From Thermoleophilia bacterium (GTDB lineage: Bacteria > Actinomycetota > Thermoleophilia > Solirubrobacterales > 70-9), in NCBI GenBank assembly GCA_016649905.1, contig JAENWU010000010.1, forward strand, positions 1 to 41,265: a stretch of 41,265 nt of DNA, given 5' to 3'. Of the stretch, positions 26,615 to 39,107 are shown piece after piece. The notes under the pieces were generated by a model. That model saw nothing but the letters and a program-made list of their open reading frames with translations, did not search any database and was not told the DNA's origin. The translations under genes and the position numbers were made by a program. How positions within the stretch are numbered: position 1 is the stretch's first letter; each line of letters begins with the position of its first letter.

Positions 26615-27610
26615 ATGGATCTTGCGGCGATATTCCTTGGCACTGGCGGCTCGGTGCCCTCGGCGCGGCGCTCGACCGCGAGCGTGCTGATCGCGCGTGG
26701 GGGGGACCGGCTGCTGTTCGACTGCGGCGAAGGGACGCAGCGGCAGCTGCAGCGCTCGCTGGGCCTGGTCCAGGTCGACGAGCTCTATTTGACCCACTTC
26801 CACGCTGACCACATCCTCGGCTTGCCGGGGCTGCTGAAGACCTATGACCTCACCGACCGCGAGGTGCCGCTGACGATCTACGGCCCGAGCGGGCTGAGGG
26901 AGTTGTTCAAGGTGCTGGGCCCGATCGTCGGTCGAATTGGCTTTGGGCTCGAGCTGGTCGAGCTCGCGCCCGGTGACGCGGTGGCTCACAACGGTTACGA
27001 GGTGCAGTCCTTCGAAGCGGCTCACAGCGTGCGGGCCAGCGGCTACGCGCTGGTCGAGGAGGAGCGACCCGGGCGCTTCGATCCCGACGCGGCCAAGGCC
27101 GCGGGCGTGCCCGAAGGCCCGGCCTTCGCGGCGTTGCAGCGTGGGGAGGAGGTCGAGGGCTCCAAGGGCTCCGTCTCGCCGGGCCAGGTAATGGGCCCGA
27201 GCCGCCCCGGACGCACCGTCGTCCTCACCGGCGACACCGCGCCCAGCCCGGCGACCGTCGCCGCCGCGGCCGATGCCGAGCTGCTGATCCACGACGCCAG
27301 CTTCGCCGAGGAGGAGGCGCAACGGGCGGCCGAAACCGGGCACTCGACCGTCGGCCAGGCCGCCGCGGTCGCCGCCGAGGCGCACGTGAAGCTGCTGGCG
27401 CTGGTTCACATCTCCTCCCGCTACCACGTCGGCAAGGTGCTCGACGAGGCTCGCGAGGTGTTCGAGCCGACGATCGCCCCGCGCGACTTCGACATCATCG
27501 AGATCCCCTTCGCCGAGCGTGGCGAGCCGGAGCTGATCCCGAACGGTGCCCGCGAGCGCGGGCGCGATGAGGTTCAGCCCGGCACCGAGTCGAGCTCGCC
27601 GACGCCCTGA
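26615..27610 (+). CDS. rnz: Ribonuclease Z / MBL-fold
   Basis: FLGTGGSVPSARRSTASVLI, LLFDCGEGTQRQLQRS, THFHADHILGLPGLL; ATG at 26615 chosen because the longer ORF overlaps the tRNA. Confidence 0.93.
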   Translation: MDLAAIFLGTGGSVPSARRSTASVLIARGGDRLLFDCGEGTQRQLQRSLGLVQVDELYLTHFHADHILGLPGLLKTYDLTDREVPLTIYGPSGLRELFKVLGPIVGRIGFGLELVELAPGDAVAHNGYEVQSFEAAHSVRASGYALVEEERPGRFDPDAAKAAGVPEGPAFAALQRGEEVEGSKGSVSPGQVMGPSRPGRTVVLTGDTAPSPATVAAAADAELLIHDASFAEEEAQRAAETGHSTVGQAAAVAAEAHVKLLALVHISSRYHVGKVLDEAREVFEPTIAPRDFDIIEIPFAERGEPELIPNGARERGRDEVQPGTESSSPTP

Positions 27611-28815
27611 TCGGGGGCGTCGTCACCGCGGCCGACCCGCTGCGTCGCCGCCCAGATCGAGCACGCCACCGCGCAGATGCCGCCGGCGACGGCGCAGACC
27701 TCGTACCAACCGCCGGCCGCGTAGATCAGCGCGGCGAGGGTCGAGCCGACGACCATGCCGAAGAAACCGGCCACCAGGTAGGCGGTGGTGAGGCGGCTGC
27801 GCGCCTCCGGCCGCAGCGCGTAGATCGCCGTCTGGTTGTTGATCTGGGCGCCCTGGGTGGCGAGGTCGAGGAGAACGATGCCGGCCACAAGCGGCAACAC
27901 CGACGAGCGGCCGAGTGCCAGCATTCCCCAGCTGAGCAGCAGCAGGAGGAGGAAGCCGGTGAGGGCGAGCCGGGCGTGCCCGCGGTCGGCGAGCCGGCCG
28001 GAGACGGGCGCCACCGCGGCCCCGGCGACGCCGGCAATCCCGAAGAGGCCGATCACGCCCTCGCCGTAGTCGAAGGGGGAGCCGCTGAGCAGGAAGGTGA
28101 TCGACGTCCACAGCATCGCGAAGCTGCAGAAGGTCATTACCGCGATCGCCATCCGCTGGCGCAGGACCGGCTCCTCGCGGATCAGCGCCAGCACCGAGCG
28201 CAGGGTGGCCCGGTAGCTCGCTGAGGAGATTGGGGGCGGCGCCAGGGGCAGCGCCCGTCGCAGAACCAGCGAGAGCACCAGCAGGACGACCGCGGCGAGG
28301 ACGTAGACGCCACGCCAGCCGACCAGCTCGGCGACCAGGCCGCTGACGACCCGGGCCGAGAGGATGCCGATGAAGAGCCCGCTCATCACCATGCCGACGA
28401 TCTGCCCGCGCTCCTCGGGACCGGCCAGCGAAGACGCCAGCGGCACGACGATCTGGGCGACCACCGAGAGGACGCCGAGCACCACCAGGGCTCCGGCGAG
28501 CACGGCGAAGGTCGGTGCCGCGGCGCAGACCGCGGCGGCGACGCCGGCCAGCGCCAGGAACCCGGTGATCAGCCGACGACGCTCGATCAGGTCGCCCAGC
28601 GGCACCAGCAGCGCCAGGCCGAGCAGGTAGCCGAGCTGCGTGATCGCAACCAGCAGCCCGGCCGTGGCGTCAGAGACGCCGAAGGCCCGCCCGATTACGT
28701 CGAGCAGCGGCTGGACGTAGTAGATGTTGGCGACCGCGACTCCCGTGGTCAGGGCGAAGAGGGCGACGAGGCCGCGGGGGAGCCGGTCGGGCTCGCTTTT
28801 TGCGTGAGTGCTCAA
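27574..28815 (-). CDS. MFS transporter
   Basis: About 12 hydrophobic segments; VANIYYVQPLLDVIGRAFGVSDATAGLLVAITQLGYLLGLALLVPLGDLIERR; TTG start. Confidence 0.92.
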   Translation of the reverse strand: MSTHAKSEPDRLPRGLVALFALTTGVAVANIYYVQPLLDVIGRAFGVSDATAGLLVAITQLGYLLGLALLVPLGDLIERRRLITGFLALAGVAAAVCAAAPTFAVLAGALVVLGVLSVVAQIVVPLASSLAGPEERGQIVGMVMSGLFIGILSARVVSGLVAELVGWRGVYVLAAVVLLVLSLVLRRALPLAPPPISSASYRATLRSVLALIREEPVLRQRMAIAVMTFCSFAMLWTSITFLLSGSPFDYGEGVIGLFGIAGVAGAAVAPVSGRLADRGHARLALTGFLLLLLLSWGMLALGRSSVLPLVAGIVLLDLATQGAQINNQTAIYALRPEARSRLTTAYLVAGFFGMVVGSTLAALIYAAGGWYEVCAVAGGICAVACSIWAATQRVGRGDDAPDQGVGELDSVPG

Positions 28816-28871
28816 GCGCCAGACAATCTAGGGAGGCGGAATCGTCAGCCGGCGCTGCTACGCTGGCGACG

Positions 28872-28904
28872 TCCTTTAACCAGGTCCCGTGAGGCCAGGA
28901 AGGA
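28872..28904 (+). promoter_or_regulatory. PyrR-binding RNA hairpin in the pyr operon leader
   Basis: TCCTTtaaccaGGTCCCGTGAGGCCaggAAGGA: tcctt/aagga and ggtc/ggcc stems with CCGTGA loop; 3' stem contains the SD of pyrR. Confidence 0.85.
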
Positions 28905-28912
28905 AGCGAAAA

Positions 28913-29473
28913 GTGAGTGAGAAGGTCGTGCTGGAGCACGACGATCTGCGGCGAACGCTACGGCGAATCGCCCACGAGATCGCCGAGAAGAATCCGAGTT
29001 CCGAGCGTCTCGCCGTCGTCGGCATCCACACTCGGGGCGCCCTCCTCGCCCGCCGTCTCCACACTGTTCTCGGCGAGCTGACAGGGGCCGAGCTGCCGAT
29101 CGGCGACCTCGACATCTCCTTCTACCGCGATGACGTTGGCGCCCAGTCACCCGCATCGCAGCCGGTCGTCCACGCCTCCCACATCGACTTCGACGTCAGC
29201 GAGCGCACCGTCGTCCTCGTCGACGACGTCCTCTTCACCGGTCGCACCGTCCGCGCCGGGATCGACGCCCTCTTCGACTACGGACGGCCGCAGCGGGTCC
29301 AGCTCGCGGTCCTCTGCGACCGCGGCCACCGGGAGCTGCCGATCCGGCCCGACTACGTCGGCAAGAACCTGCCGACGGCCCGCGAGGAGCGGGTCAACGT
29401 CAGGCTCGAGGAGATCGACGGGGTCGACGAAGTGACGATCTCCGAGCCGCGACCGGCAGAGACGCTGGCATGA
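28913..29473 (+). CDS. pyrR: Bifunctional pyr operon regulator / uracil phosphoribosyltransferase PyrR
   Basis: LAVVGIHTRGALLARRL and PRPP motif VVLVDDVLFTGRTVRAGIDAL; GTG start. Confidence 0.96.
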   Translation: MSEKVVLEHDDLRRTLRRIAHEIAEKNPSSERLAVVGIHTRGALLARRLHTVLGELTGAELPIGDLDISFYRDDVGAQSPASQPVVHASHIDFDVSERTVVLVDDVLFTGRTVRAGIDALFDYGRPQRVQLAVLCDRGHRELPIRPDYVGKNLPTAREERVNVRLEEIDGVDEVTISEPRPAETLA

Positions 29474-30432
29474 GGCACCTACTGGCGATCGAGGACGTCA
29501 GCCGCGAGGAGATCGAGGCGATCCTCGATCGCGCCGAGAGCTTCGCCGAGGTCGGCCGCCGCGACATCAAGAAAGTCCCGACCCTGCGCGGCCGCACCGT
29601 CGTCACCCTCTTCTACGAGTCGAGCACCCGGACCAGCAGCTCCTTCGAACTGGCGGCCAAGCGGCTCTCTGCCGACCTCGTTTCGGTCAAGGCCGCGGGA
29701 TCCTCGGTCGACAAGGGCGAGTCGCTCAAGGACACGGTGGCGACGCTGTCCGCCTACGACCCCGCCGCGATCGTGATCCGCCACCCCTACGCCGGCGCCG
29801 CCCAGATGATCGCCAAATGGACCGGCGCCGCGGTCATCAACGCCGGCGACGGCAAGCACGAGCACCCGAGCCAGGCCCTGCTCGACGTCTACACGCTGCG
29901 CCGCCGCCTGGGCAAGCTCGACGGCGTGCGGATCTGGATCGTCGGCGACGTCCTCCACAGCCGCGTCGCCCGCTCCAACCTGATCGCCTTCCAGCGGATG
30001 GGGGCCGAGGTCACCGTCTGCGGCCCGCCGACGCTGATCCCGCGCGGGATCGAGGAGCTCGGCTGCGAGGTCTCGCACTCGCTTGACGCAATCGGCGAGG
30101 CCGACGTCGTCTACGCGCTGCGGATGCAGCAGGAGCGGATGAGCGAGAGCTTCGTCCCCTCGCTGCGCGAGTACGCGGCGACCTTCCAGATCGACACCCG
30201 CCGCCTCAACCCGCGCCAGCTGCTGATGCACCCGGGCCCGGTCAACCGCGGGGTCGAGCTCTCCGGGGAGGCGATCGACTCGCCGCAGTCGCTGATCACC
30301 GAGCAGGTCGCGGCCGGCCTGGTGGTGCGGATGGCGATCCTCTACGAGCTGCTCGCCGGCTCCGAGCGCTCGGCGCCGCTCAGCGACGGCGAGGGCGCCG
30401 GCAGCCCGACCCCGATCGGGCAACCCGCATGA
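29470..30432 (+). CDS. pyrB: Aspartate carbamoyltransferase catalytic subunit
   Basis: LFYESSTRTSSSFELAAKRL; HPSQALLDVYT; LMHPGPVNRGVE. Confidence 0.97.
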   Translation: MRHLLAIEDVSREEIEAILDRAESFAEVGRRDIKKVPTLRGRTVVTLFYESSTRTSSSFELAAKRLSADLVSVKAAGSSVDKGESLKDTVATLSAYDPAAIVIRHPYAGAAQMIAKWTGAAVINAGDGKHEHPSQALLDVYTLRRRLGKLDGVRIWIVGDVLHSRVARSNLIAFQRMGAEVTVCGPPTLIPRGIEELGCEVSHSLDAIGEADVVYALRMQQERMSESFVPSLREYAATFQIDTRRLNPRQLLMHPGPVNRGVELSGEAIDSPQSLITEQVAAGLVVRMAILYELLAGSERSAPLSDGEGAGSPTPIGQPA

Positions 30433-31778
30433 GCCTCACCGAGACCCTCGACATGCGCCCGGGCGAGAACGCGCACCTGGTTCTGCGCCGGGCGACCGTG
30501 CTCGATCCGGTTGCCGGCATCGATGCCGTCCACGATGTCGTCGTCCGTGACGGCCAGATCGCCGCCCTGGCGGCCCCGGGCGAGGCCGAGACCGACGGTG
30601 CCGAGGTGGTCGAGGCCGAGGGGCTGCACGCCTTCCCCGCCTTCTTCGACCCGCACGTCCATCTGCGCACGCCTGGGCACGAGCACAAAGAGGACGTCGA
30701 GACGGGCACCCGCTCGGCCGCCGCCGGTGGCTACTGCGGGATCCTGGCGATGGCCAACACCGAGCCGCCGGTCTCCACCGCCGCCGACATCAGCGCCCTG
30801 CGCGAGCAGGCGCGCGCCGGCGCCTCGGTCCCGGTCGGCTTCCTCGCCACCGTCACCAAAGCCATGCAGGGCAGGGAGTTGACCGAGATGGTCGAATTGC
30901 GCGAAGCCGGCGCGATCGGCTTCTCCGACGACGGGCTGCCGATCACCAGCGCCCGGGTGATGCGGCGGGCGCTCCAGTACCAGCGGCTCTGCGGCGGCAA
31001 CATCGCCCTGCACGAGGAGGACCCCGAGCTCTCCGGCGACGGGGTCATGCACGAGGGCCCGGTCTCGGCCGCGGTTGGGCTTGCCGGCATCCCCTCGGTC
31101 TCGGAGTCGACGATGGTCTCCCGCGACGCCGCCCTCGCCGCCTACGAGGAGGCTCGCATCCACGTCCAGCACCTCTCCGCGGCGGAGTCGGTCGAGGTCG
31201 TCCGCGCCGCCAAGGCCGCCGGGGTGAAGATCAGCGCCGAGGCCAGCCCGCACCACCTCTGCCTCACCGACGAGGAGGTCCGCAGCCTCGACCCGCAGCG
31301 GTTCAAGATGAACCCGCCGCTGCGCCGCGAGTCCGACCGCCAGGCGCTGATCGAGGGCCTGCGCGAGGGCACGATCGAGTGCATCGCCACCGATCACGCG
31401 CCGCATCAGGCAGAGGAAAAGGAGGTCCCTTACGAGCAGGCCGCGATGGGGGTGACGGGGCTGGAGACCGCCTTCGCGGCGCTCCACACCGAGCTGGTCC
31501 TGCCCGGCGTGATCGAGCTCGGCCTGCTGGTCGAGCGGATGGCCGGCGGCGCCGCCCCGTTCGGGCTCGAGCGGCCGACGCTGGCGCCGGGCTCGGAGGC
31601 GAACGTCGTCCTCTGCGACCTCGGCGCCGAGTGGACGGTGGGGGAGGACGGCTACGAGAGCCGCTCCCAGAACTCCTGGTGCGCCGGGCGCACCGTGACC
31701 GGCCGCGTCCTGATCACGGTCGCCGCCGGCCAGGTCGCCTTCCGCCTGCGCTCCTTCAGCCTGGGAGTGGCGGCATGA
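30429..31778 (+). CDS. pyrC: Dihydroorotase
   Basis: FFDPHVHLRTPGHEHKEDVETGTRSAAAGG; ATDHAPH. Confidence 0.96.
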   Translation: MSLTETLDMRPGENAHLVLRRATVLDPVAGIDAVHDVVVRDGQIAALAAPGEAETDGAEVVEAEGLHAFPAFFDPHVHLRTPGHEHKEDVETGTRSAAAGGYCGILAMANTEPPVSTAADISALREQARAGASVPVGFLATVTKAMQGRELTEMVELREAGAIGFSDDGLPITSARVMRRALQYQRLCGGNIALHEEDPELSGDGVMHEGPVSAAVGLAGIPSVSESTMVSRDAALAAYEEARIHVQHLSAAESVEVVRAAKAAGVKISAEASPHHLCLTDEEVRSLDPQRFKMNPPLRRESDRQALIEGLREGTIECIATDHAPHQAEEKEVPYEQAAMGVTGLETAFAALHTELVLPGVIELGLLVERMAGGAAPFGLERPTLAPGSEANVVLCDLGAEWTVGEDGYESRSQNSWCAGRTVTGRVLITVAAGQVAFRLRSFSLGVAA

Positions 31779-31794
31779 TCGGCCTTCCGGTGCG

Positions 31795-31821
31795 CCTTTT
31801 GTCCGCTATGCGACCAAAAGG
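31795..31821 (+). promoter_or_regulatory. Hairpin in the pyrC-carA junction overlapping the carA ribosome binding site
   Basis: ccttttg (31795-31801) / caaaagg (31815-31821); SD-like aaagga at 31817-31822 upstream of carA ATG at 31831. Confidence 0.55.
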
Positions 31822-31830
31822 AACAGGGGA

Positions 31831-32952
31831 ATGAGCGGCGCCTACCTGCTGCTGGAGGACGGGACCCGCTTCGACGGCGACGCCTGCGGGCGCCCCGGCG
31901 AGGTGACCGGCGAGGTCGTCTTCAACACCGCGATGACCGGCTACCAGGAGTCGGTCACCGATCCCTCCTACGCCGGCCAGATCGTCGTCTTCACCTACCC
32001 GCTGATCGGCAACTACGGAGTCAGCGGCGAGGCGATGGAGTCCGACCGCGTCCACGCCCGCGGCGTGGTCATGCGCGACGCCAAGAACAGCGAGGACGCC
32101 GCCAGCTCCGAGGGCGGCTGGCTCGACTGGCTCGGCGACTGCGGTGTGCCCGGGATCAGCGGCATCGACACGCGGGCGCTGGTCCGCCACATCCGTGACC
32201 GCGGCGCGATGCGCGGCGGCATCTTCCCGGCGTCGGTGCCCGAGGCGGAGGCGCGCGAAAAGATCGCCGCCGAGCCCGCGATGGACGGCGCCGACCTCGC
32301 CCGCACGGTGACCCCGGCCGAAGCGATCCGCTTCGACGGCGACGGCCCCCACGTGGTCGGGATCGACACCGGCGTCAAGCTCAGCATCGTCCGCCAGCTG
32401 CGCGAGCACGGCTGCAAGCTGACCCTGTTGCCCTGCACCGTCAGTCCCGAGGAAGTCCTCGCCGAGGATCCCGACGTCGTCTTCCTCGCCAACGGCCCCG
32501 GCGACCCGGCGGCGCTCGACTACGTCGTCGAGACCGTCCGCGGTGTGATCGGCAAGCGGCCCGTCTTCGGAATCTGCCTCGGCCACCAGCTGCTCTGCCG
32601 TGCGGTCGGGCTGCAGACCTACAAGCTGCCGTTCGGCCACCGTGGCGCCAACCACCCGGTCAAGGACCTGGAGACGGGGCGGATCGACATCACCTCCCAG
32701 AACCACGGCTTCGCGGTCGCGGGGCCCGGCGGCGAGCCGCGGATCGAGGGCGACGAGCCGGTTCGCTGGGACACCGACTTCGGCGTCGCCGAGCTCTCGC
32801 AGCTGAACCTCTACGACCGCACCGTCGAGGGCCTGGTCCTGCGCGACGTCGCCGGCGCCACCGTCCAGTACCACCCGGAGGCCGGCCCCGGCCCGCACGA
32901 CGCCCGCCACCTATTCGATCGCTTTCTGTCTTTGGCAGGGGATCGGGCTTAG
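31831..32952 (+). CDS. carA: Carbamoyl-phosphate synthase small subunit
   Basis: [27 protein letters not shown]-type segment; class I glutaminase GICLGHQLL. Confidence 0.97.
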   Translation: MSGAYLLLEDGTRFDGDACGRPGEVTGEVVFNTAMTGYQESVTDPSYAGQIVVFTYPLIGNYGVSGEAMESDRVHARGVVMRDAKNSEDAASSEGGWLDWLGDCGVPGISGIDTRALVRHIRDRGAMRGGIFPASVPEAEAREKIAAEPAMDGADLARTVTPAEAIRFDGDGPHVVGIDTGVKLSIVRQLREHGCKLTLLPCTVSPEEVLAEDPDVVFLANGPGDPAALDYVVETVRGVIGKRPVFGICLGHQLLCRAVGLQTYKLPFGHRGANHPVKDLETGRIDITSQNHGFAVAGPGGEPRIEGDEPVRWDTDFGVAELSQLNLYDRTVEGLVLRDVAGATVQYHPEAGPGPHDARHLFDRFLSLAGDRA

Positions 32953-32965
32953 CCGAAAAGGACAC

Positions 32966-36078
<3,113 letters not shown>

Positions 36079-36082
<4 letters not shown>

Positions 36083-36906
36083 GCGCACCCTTCGGCCGCC
36101 GGCTCTGCGAGGTCAGCGAGAACCATTCCTCGGGCGGCTACCGGGTCTTCTCGCTGCTCGACCGCGAGGGCCCCACGCCGCTGCCGGGCCAGTTCTACAT
36201 GCTCGCCGCCGAGGACCACTGGGAGCAACTGGGCGGGCGGCCGTTCCTGCCGCGGGCGATCTCGGTCGCCGAGACCGGGCCGGCCGCCGCGGGTGTCCGC
36301 CTTGACTTCCTCATCGAGGGGATCGGCCCCGGCACCGGCCGGCTCTGCGAGTTAGCGCCGGGCGAGAGCGTCTGGGTCAACGGCCCGCTCGGCAACGCCT
36401 TCCGCGAGCCCCGCGAGGTGAGCGCCGGCGCCGCTGGAGCGATCCTGGTCGGCGGCGGCATCGGCGTCGCGCCGCTGGCGCTGCTGCGCCGCCGCTTCGG
36501 CGAGCGCAACGTGCCGGTGCGAGTGTTGCTGGGGTTCCGCGACGCGGAGCACTCCGGCGGGCTGGACGACCTCTTCGCCTGCTGCGAGGTGCGCCTGGCA
36601 AGCGAGGACGGGCACGCCGGCCACCAGGGCTACGTCACCGACCTCCTGGCGGCCATGCTGACCGGCGATGACGCCGGCTCGGCCGTCGTCTACTCCTGCG
36701 GCCCAGCGGCGATGCTGGAGGCGGTGAGGGCTCTCTGTGCCGCCCACGGCGTCGCCTGCGAGCTGGCGCTGGAGTCGCCGATGGCCTGCGGCTACGGAGC
36801 CTGCTTCGGCTGCGCCGTGCCGAAGCCAGAGGGTGGCTACCTACGGCTCTGTGTCGACGGGCCGGTCATCGCCGGCGACCGAGTCGCCGAGGTCACCCAT
36901 GCCTGA
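36079..36906 (+). CDS. pyrK: Dihydroorotate dehydrogenase electron transfer subunit
   Basis: FAD/NAD-binding domain [18 protein letters not shown]-terminal [2Fe-2S] cysteines [14 protein letters not shown]. Confidence 0.92.
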
Positions 36907-37795
36907 GTTCTGCGGGATCTCGCTTGCGCACCCGGTGATCAACGCCTCCGGGACCTTCGACGCGATCGCCGCCCGTCGCGTCTACGGCGACGCGTTGCTC
37001 GCCGACTTTCCCTTCTCGGCCTTCGTCTCGAAGACGATCACGCCGGAGCCGCGCGCCGGCAACGCGCCGCGGCGGATCTGGGAGACGCCGGCGGGGATGA
37101 TCAACTCGATCGGGCTGCCGAACAAGGGCCTCGAGGGCTTTCTGGCCGAGGATCTGCCGCAACTGGCCGAGCTGCCGGTGCCGCTGATCGTCTCGGTGAT
37201 GGCCACCGGCCGCCCTGAGTTTGCACGCCTGGTCGAGGCCGTGGCGGACAGGGAGGAGGTGGCGGCGATCGAGCTCAACGTCTCCTGCCCCAACGTGCAT
37301 TCCGGCCTGATCGTCGGCGAGGCGCCGGCCGAGACCGAGGCGCTGCTGGAGGCCCTGCGGCCGCTGACCGCAAAGCCGCTGATCGTGAAGCTGACGCCCA
37401 ACGTCGCCGACCCCGCAGCGGTGGCGGTTGCCGCCGAAAGTGGAGGCGCCGACGCCGTCTCGCTGATCAACACGCTGAAGGCCAGCGCCTTCGACCCGCT
37501 CAGCCGCGAGCCGGCCCTGGCGGCTGGCCACGGCGGCCTCTCCGGCCCGGCGGTGAGGCCGGTGGCGCTGCAGCAGCTGCGCTCGGTCGCCGCCGCGATC
37601 GGTCTGCCGGCGATCGGCATGGGCGGCATCGGCAGCGGCGCCGACGCGGCGGAATTCATCGCCGCAGGCGCCGCCCTGGTCGCCGTCGGGACCGAGAGCT
37701 TTCGCGATCCGCGGGCGGGTTCCCGGGTCGCCGCGGAACTCGATTTCACTTCGCCGCAGGGCGCCGCCGTCCAGCCAGCGCTCGACCTCGACTAG
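36899..37795 (+). CDS. pyrD: Dihydroorotate dehydrogenase (class 1B-like catalytic subunit)
   Basis: INASGTFD, NSIGLPNKG, ELNVSCPNV, GMGGIGSGADAAEFIAAGA; ATG at 36899 overlaps the pyrK end. Confidence 0.95.
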   Translation: MPEFCGISLAHPVINASGTFDAIAARRVYGDALLADFPFSAFVSKTITPEPRAGNAPRRIWETPAGMINSIGLPNKGLEGFLAEDLPQLAELPVPLIVSVMATGRPEFARLVEAVADREEVAAIELNVSCPNVHSGLIVGEAPAETEALLEALRPLTAKPLIVKLTPNVADPAAVAVAAESGGADAVSLINTLKASAFDPLSREPALAAGHGGLSGPAVRPVALQQLRSVAAAIGLPAIGMGGIGSGADAAEFIAAGAALVAVGTESFRDPRAGSRVAAELDFTSPQGAAVQPALDLD

Positions 37796-37834
37796 AGGTC
37801 TAGGTGAATTTGTGGGCAAATCGCAATAGTTCGC

Positions 37835-37862
37835 TTGCACGCCCCCGACCCGCGGCTATACT
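37835..37862 (+). promoter_or_regulatory. Sigma70-type promoter before mihF
   Basis: TTGCAC (37835-37840), 16-bp spacer, TATACT (37857-37862); ATG at 37873. Confidence 0.75.
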
Positions 37863-37872
37863 CGCCGCCCAG

Positions 37873-38208
37873 ATGCCGGCCCCTTCAGTCAAAATCTCGC
37901 TCGCGGCCCCCGAAAGGTCCCTCGATCAGAGGATGGAGGCGCTCAAACGGGCCAACGACATCCGCACCGCCCGCGCCAAGCTGAAGAAGGACCTGAAGGC
38001 CAGTCGCGCGAGTATTCACACGATCTTGCTCGATCCGCCCGAGTACGTCTTGACCGCAAAGGTCTTCGACATGCTGCTGGCGGTACCGAAGTACGGTCGG
38101 GTGAAGACCAACCGAATACTCAACCAGTGCCGGATTTCACCTTCGAAGACCATCGGCGGTCTCTCCGAGCGCCAAAGGGCTGAGTTGATCAGCCTGCTTC
38201 GTCGCTAA
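37873..38208 (+). CDS. mihF: Actinobacterial integration host factor
   Basis: RANDIRTARAKLKKDLKASRASI...YGRVKTNRILNQCRISPSKTIGGLSERQRAELI. Confidence 0.95.
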   Translation: MPAPSVKISLAAPERSLDQRMEALKRANDIRTARAKLKKDLKASRASIHTILLDPPEYVLTAKVFDMLLAVPKYGRVKTNRILNQCRISPSKTIGGLSERQRAELISLLRR

Positions 38209-38262
38209 CCCGGCTGTCCGGGCGACCTGCTTGATTTGCGCGGCCGCGACGCGGCTCTGAAC

Positions 38263-38838
38263 ATGTCAAAGGTCTTCGTAATAACCGGTCCGTCGGGTGT
38301 CGGCAAGGGCACTCTGATCTCGAAACTGCTCGAGCGCGTGCCCGACCTCGAGCTCTCCGTTTCGGCGACCACGCGGCAGCCGCGCGAGGGCGAGGTGAAC
38401 GGGCGCGACTACCACTTCCTCACGGCCGAGGAATTCGACGAACGGATCGAGCAGGGCGACTTCCTCGAGTTCGCGACCTACAGCGGCAACCTCTACGGGA
38501 CGATGCGCACAGAGGTCGAGCGCCGCCTCAGCGAAGGGCACTCGGTAGTGCTCGAGATCGAGGTTCAGGGGGCGCGCCAGGTGCGGGCGGCGATGCGCGA
38601 GTCGGTCCAGGTCTTCATCGCCCCGCCGGCGCCGGGGGTGCTGCGCCAGCGTCTCAACGCCCGCGGCACCGACGCGCCGCACGCGATCGACGCCCGGCTC
38701 GAGGTCGCCGCCCAGGAGTTGGCCGCCCAGGACGAGTTCGCCTACCGCGTCGTCAACGACGATCTGGCCCAGGCGGCGGACGAGCTGGAGCGGATCGTGC
38801 GCGTCGAGCTGGGTCTCCCGCTAGACTCGCCGCAATGA
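38263..38838 (+). CDS. gmk: Guanylate kinase
   Basis: VFVITGPSGVGKGTLISKLLE; TTRQPREGEVNGRDYHFL. Confidence 0.97.
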   Translation: MSKVFVITGPSGVGKGTLISKLLERVPDLELSVSATTRQPREGEVNGRDYHFLTAEEFDERIEQGDFLEFATYSGNLYGTMRTEVERRLSEGHSVVLEIEVQGARQVRAAMRESVQVFIAPPAPGVLRQRLNARGTDAPHAIDARLEVAAQELAAQDEFAYRVVNDDLAQAADELERIVRVELGLPLDSPQ

Positions 38839-39068
38839 TCAAACCCCGCGTAGACAAGCTTCTGGAGCATGCTGATTCTCACTACGCCGCGGTCGTCGTC
38901 TCGGCCAAGCGCGCGCGTCAGATCAACAGCTACTTCCACAACCTCGGAGAGGGCGGCTTCGGCGAGTACCCACCGCCGATGGTCGAGACGAACGCCGAGA
39001 GGAACTACCTCTCGATGGCGCTCGAAGAGCTCGCCGAGGGCAAGCTCAAATACGAGTACCGCACCTAG
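38835..39068 (+). CDS. rpoZ: DNA-directed RNA polymerase subunit omega
   Basis: 77 aa; SHYAAVVVSAKRARQINSYF...MALEELAEGKLKYEY; follows gmk. Confidence 0.94.
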   Translation: MIKPRVDKLLEHADSHYAAVVVSAKRARQINSYFHNLGEGGFGEYPPPMVETNAERNYLSMALEELAEGKLKYEYRT

Positions 39069-39107
39069 CCCCTCGCCCGGGGGCGCCGTCCCGAGGAGTC
39101 GGCTGAG

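Noticed and set aside
37804-37872. Upstream extension of mihF to 37804
   Set aside because: The mihF promoter lies inside this stretch; ATG at 37873 matches the family start.
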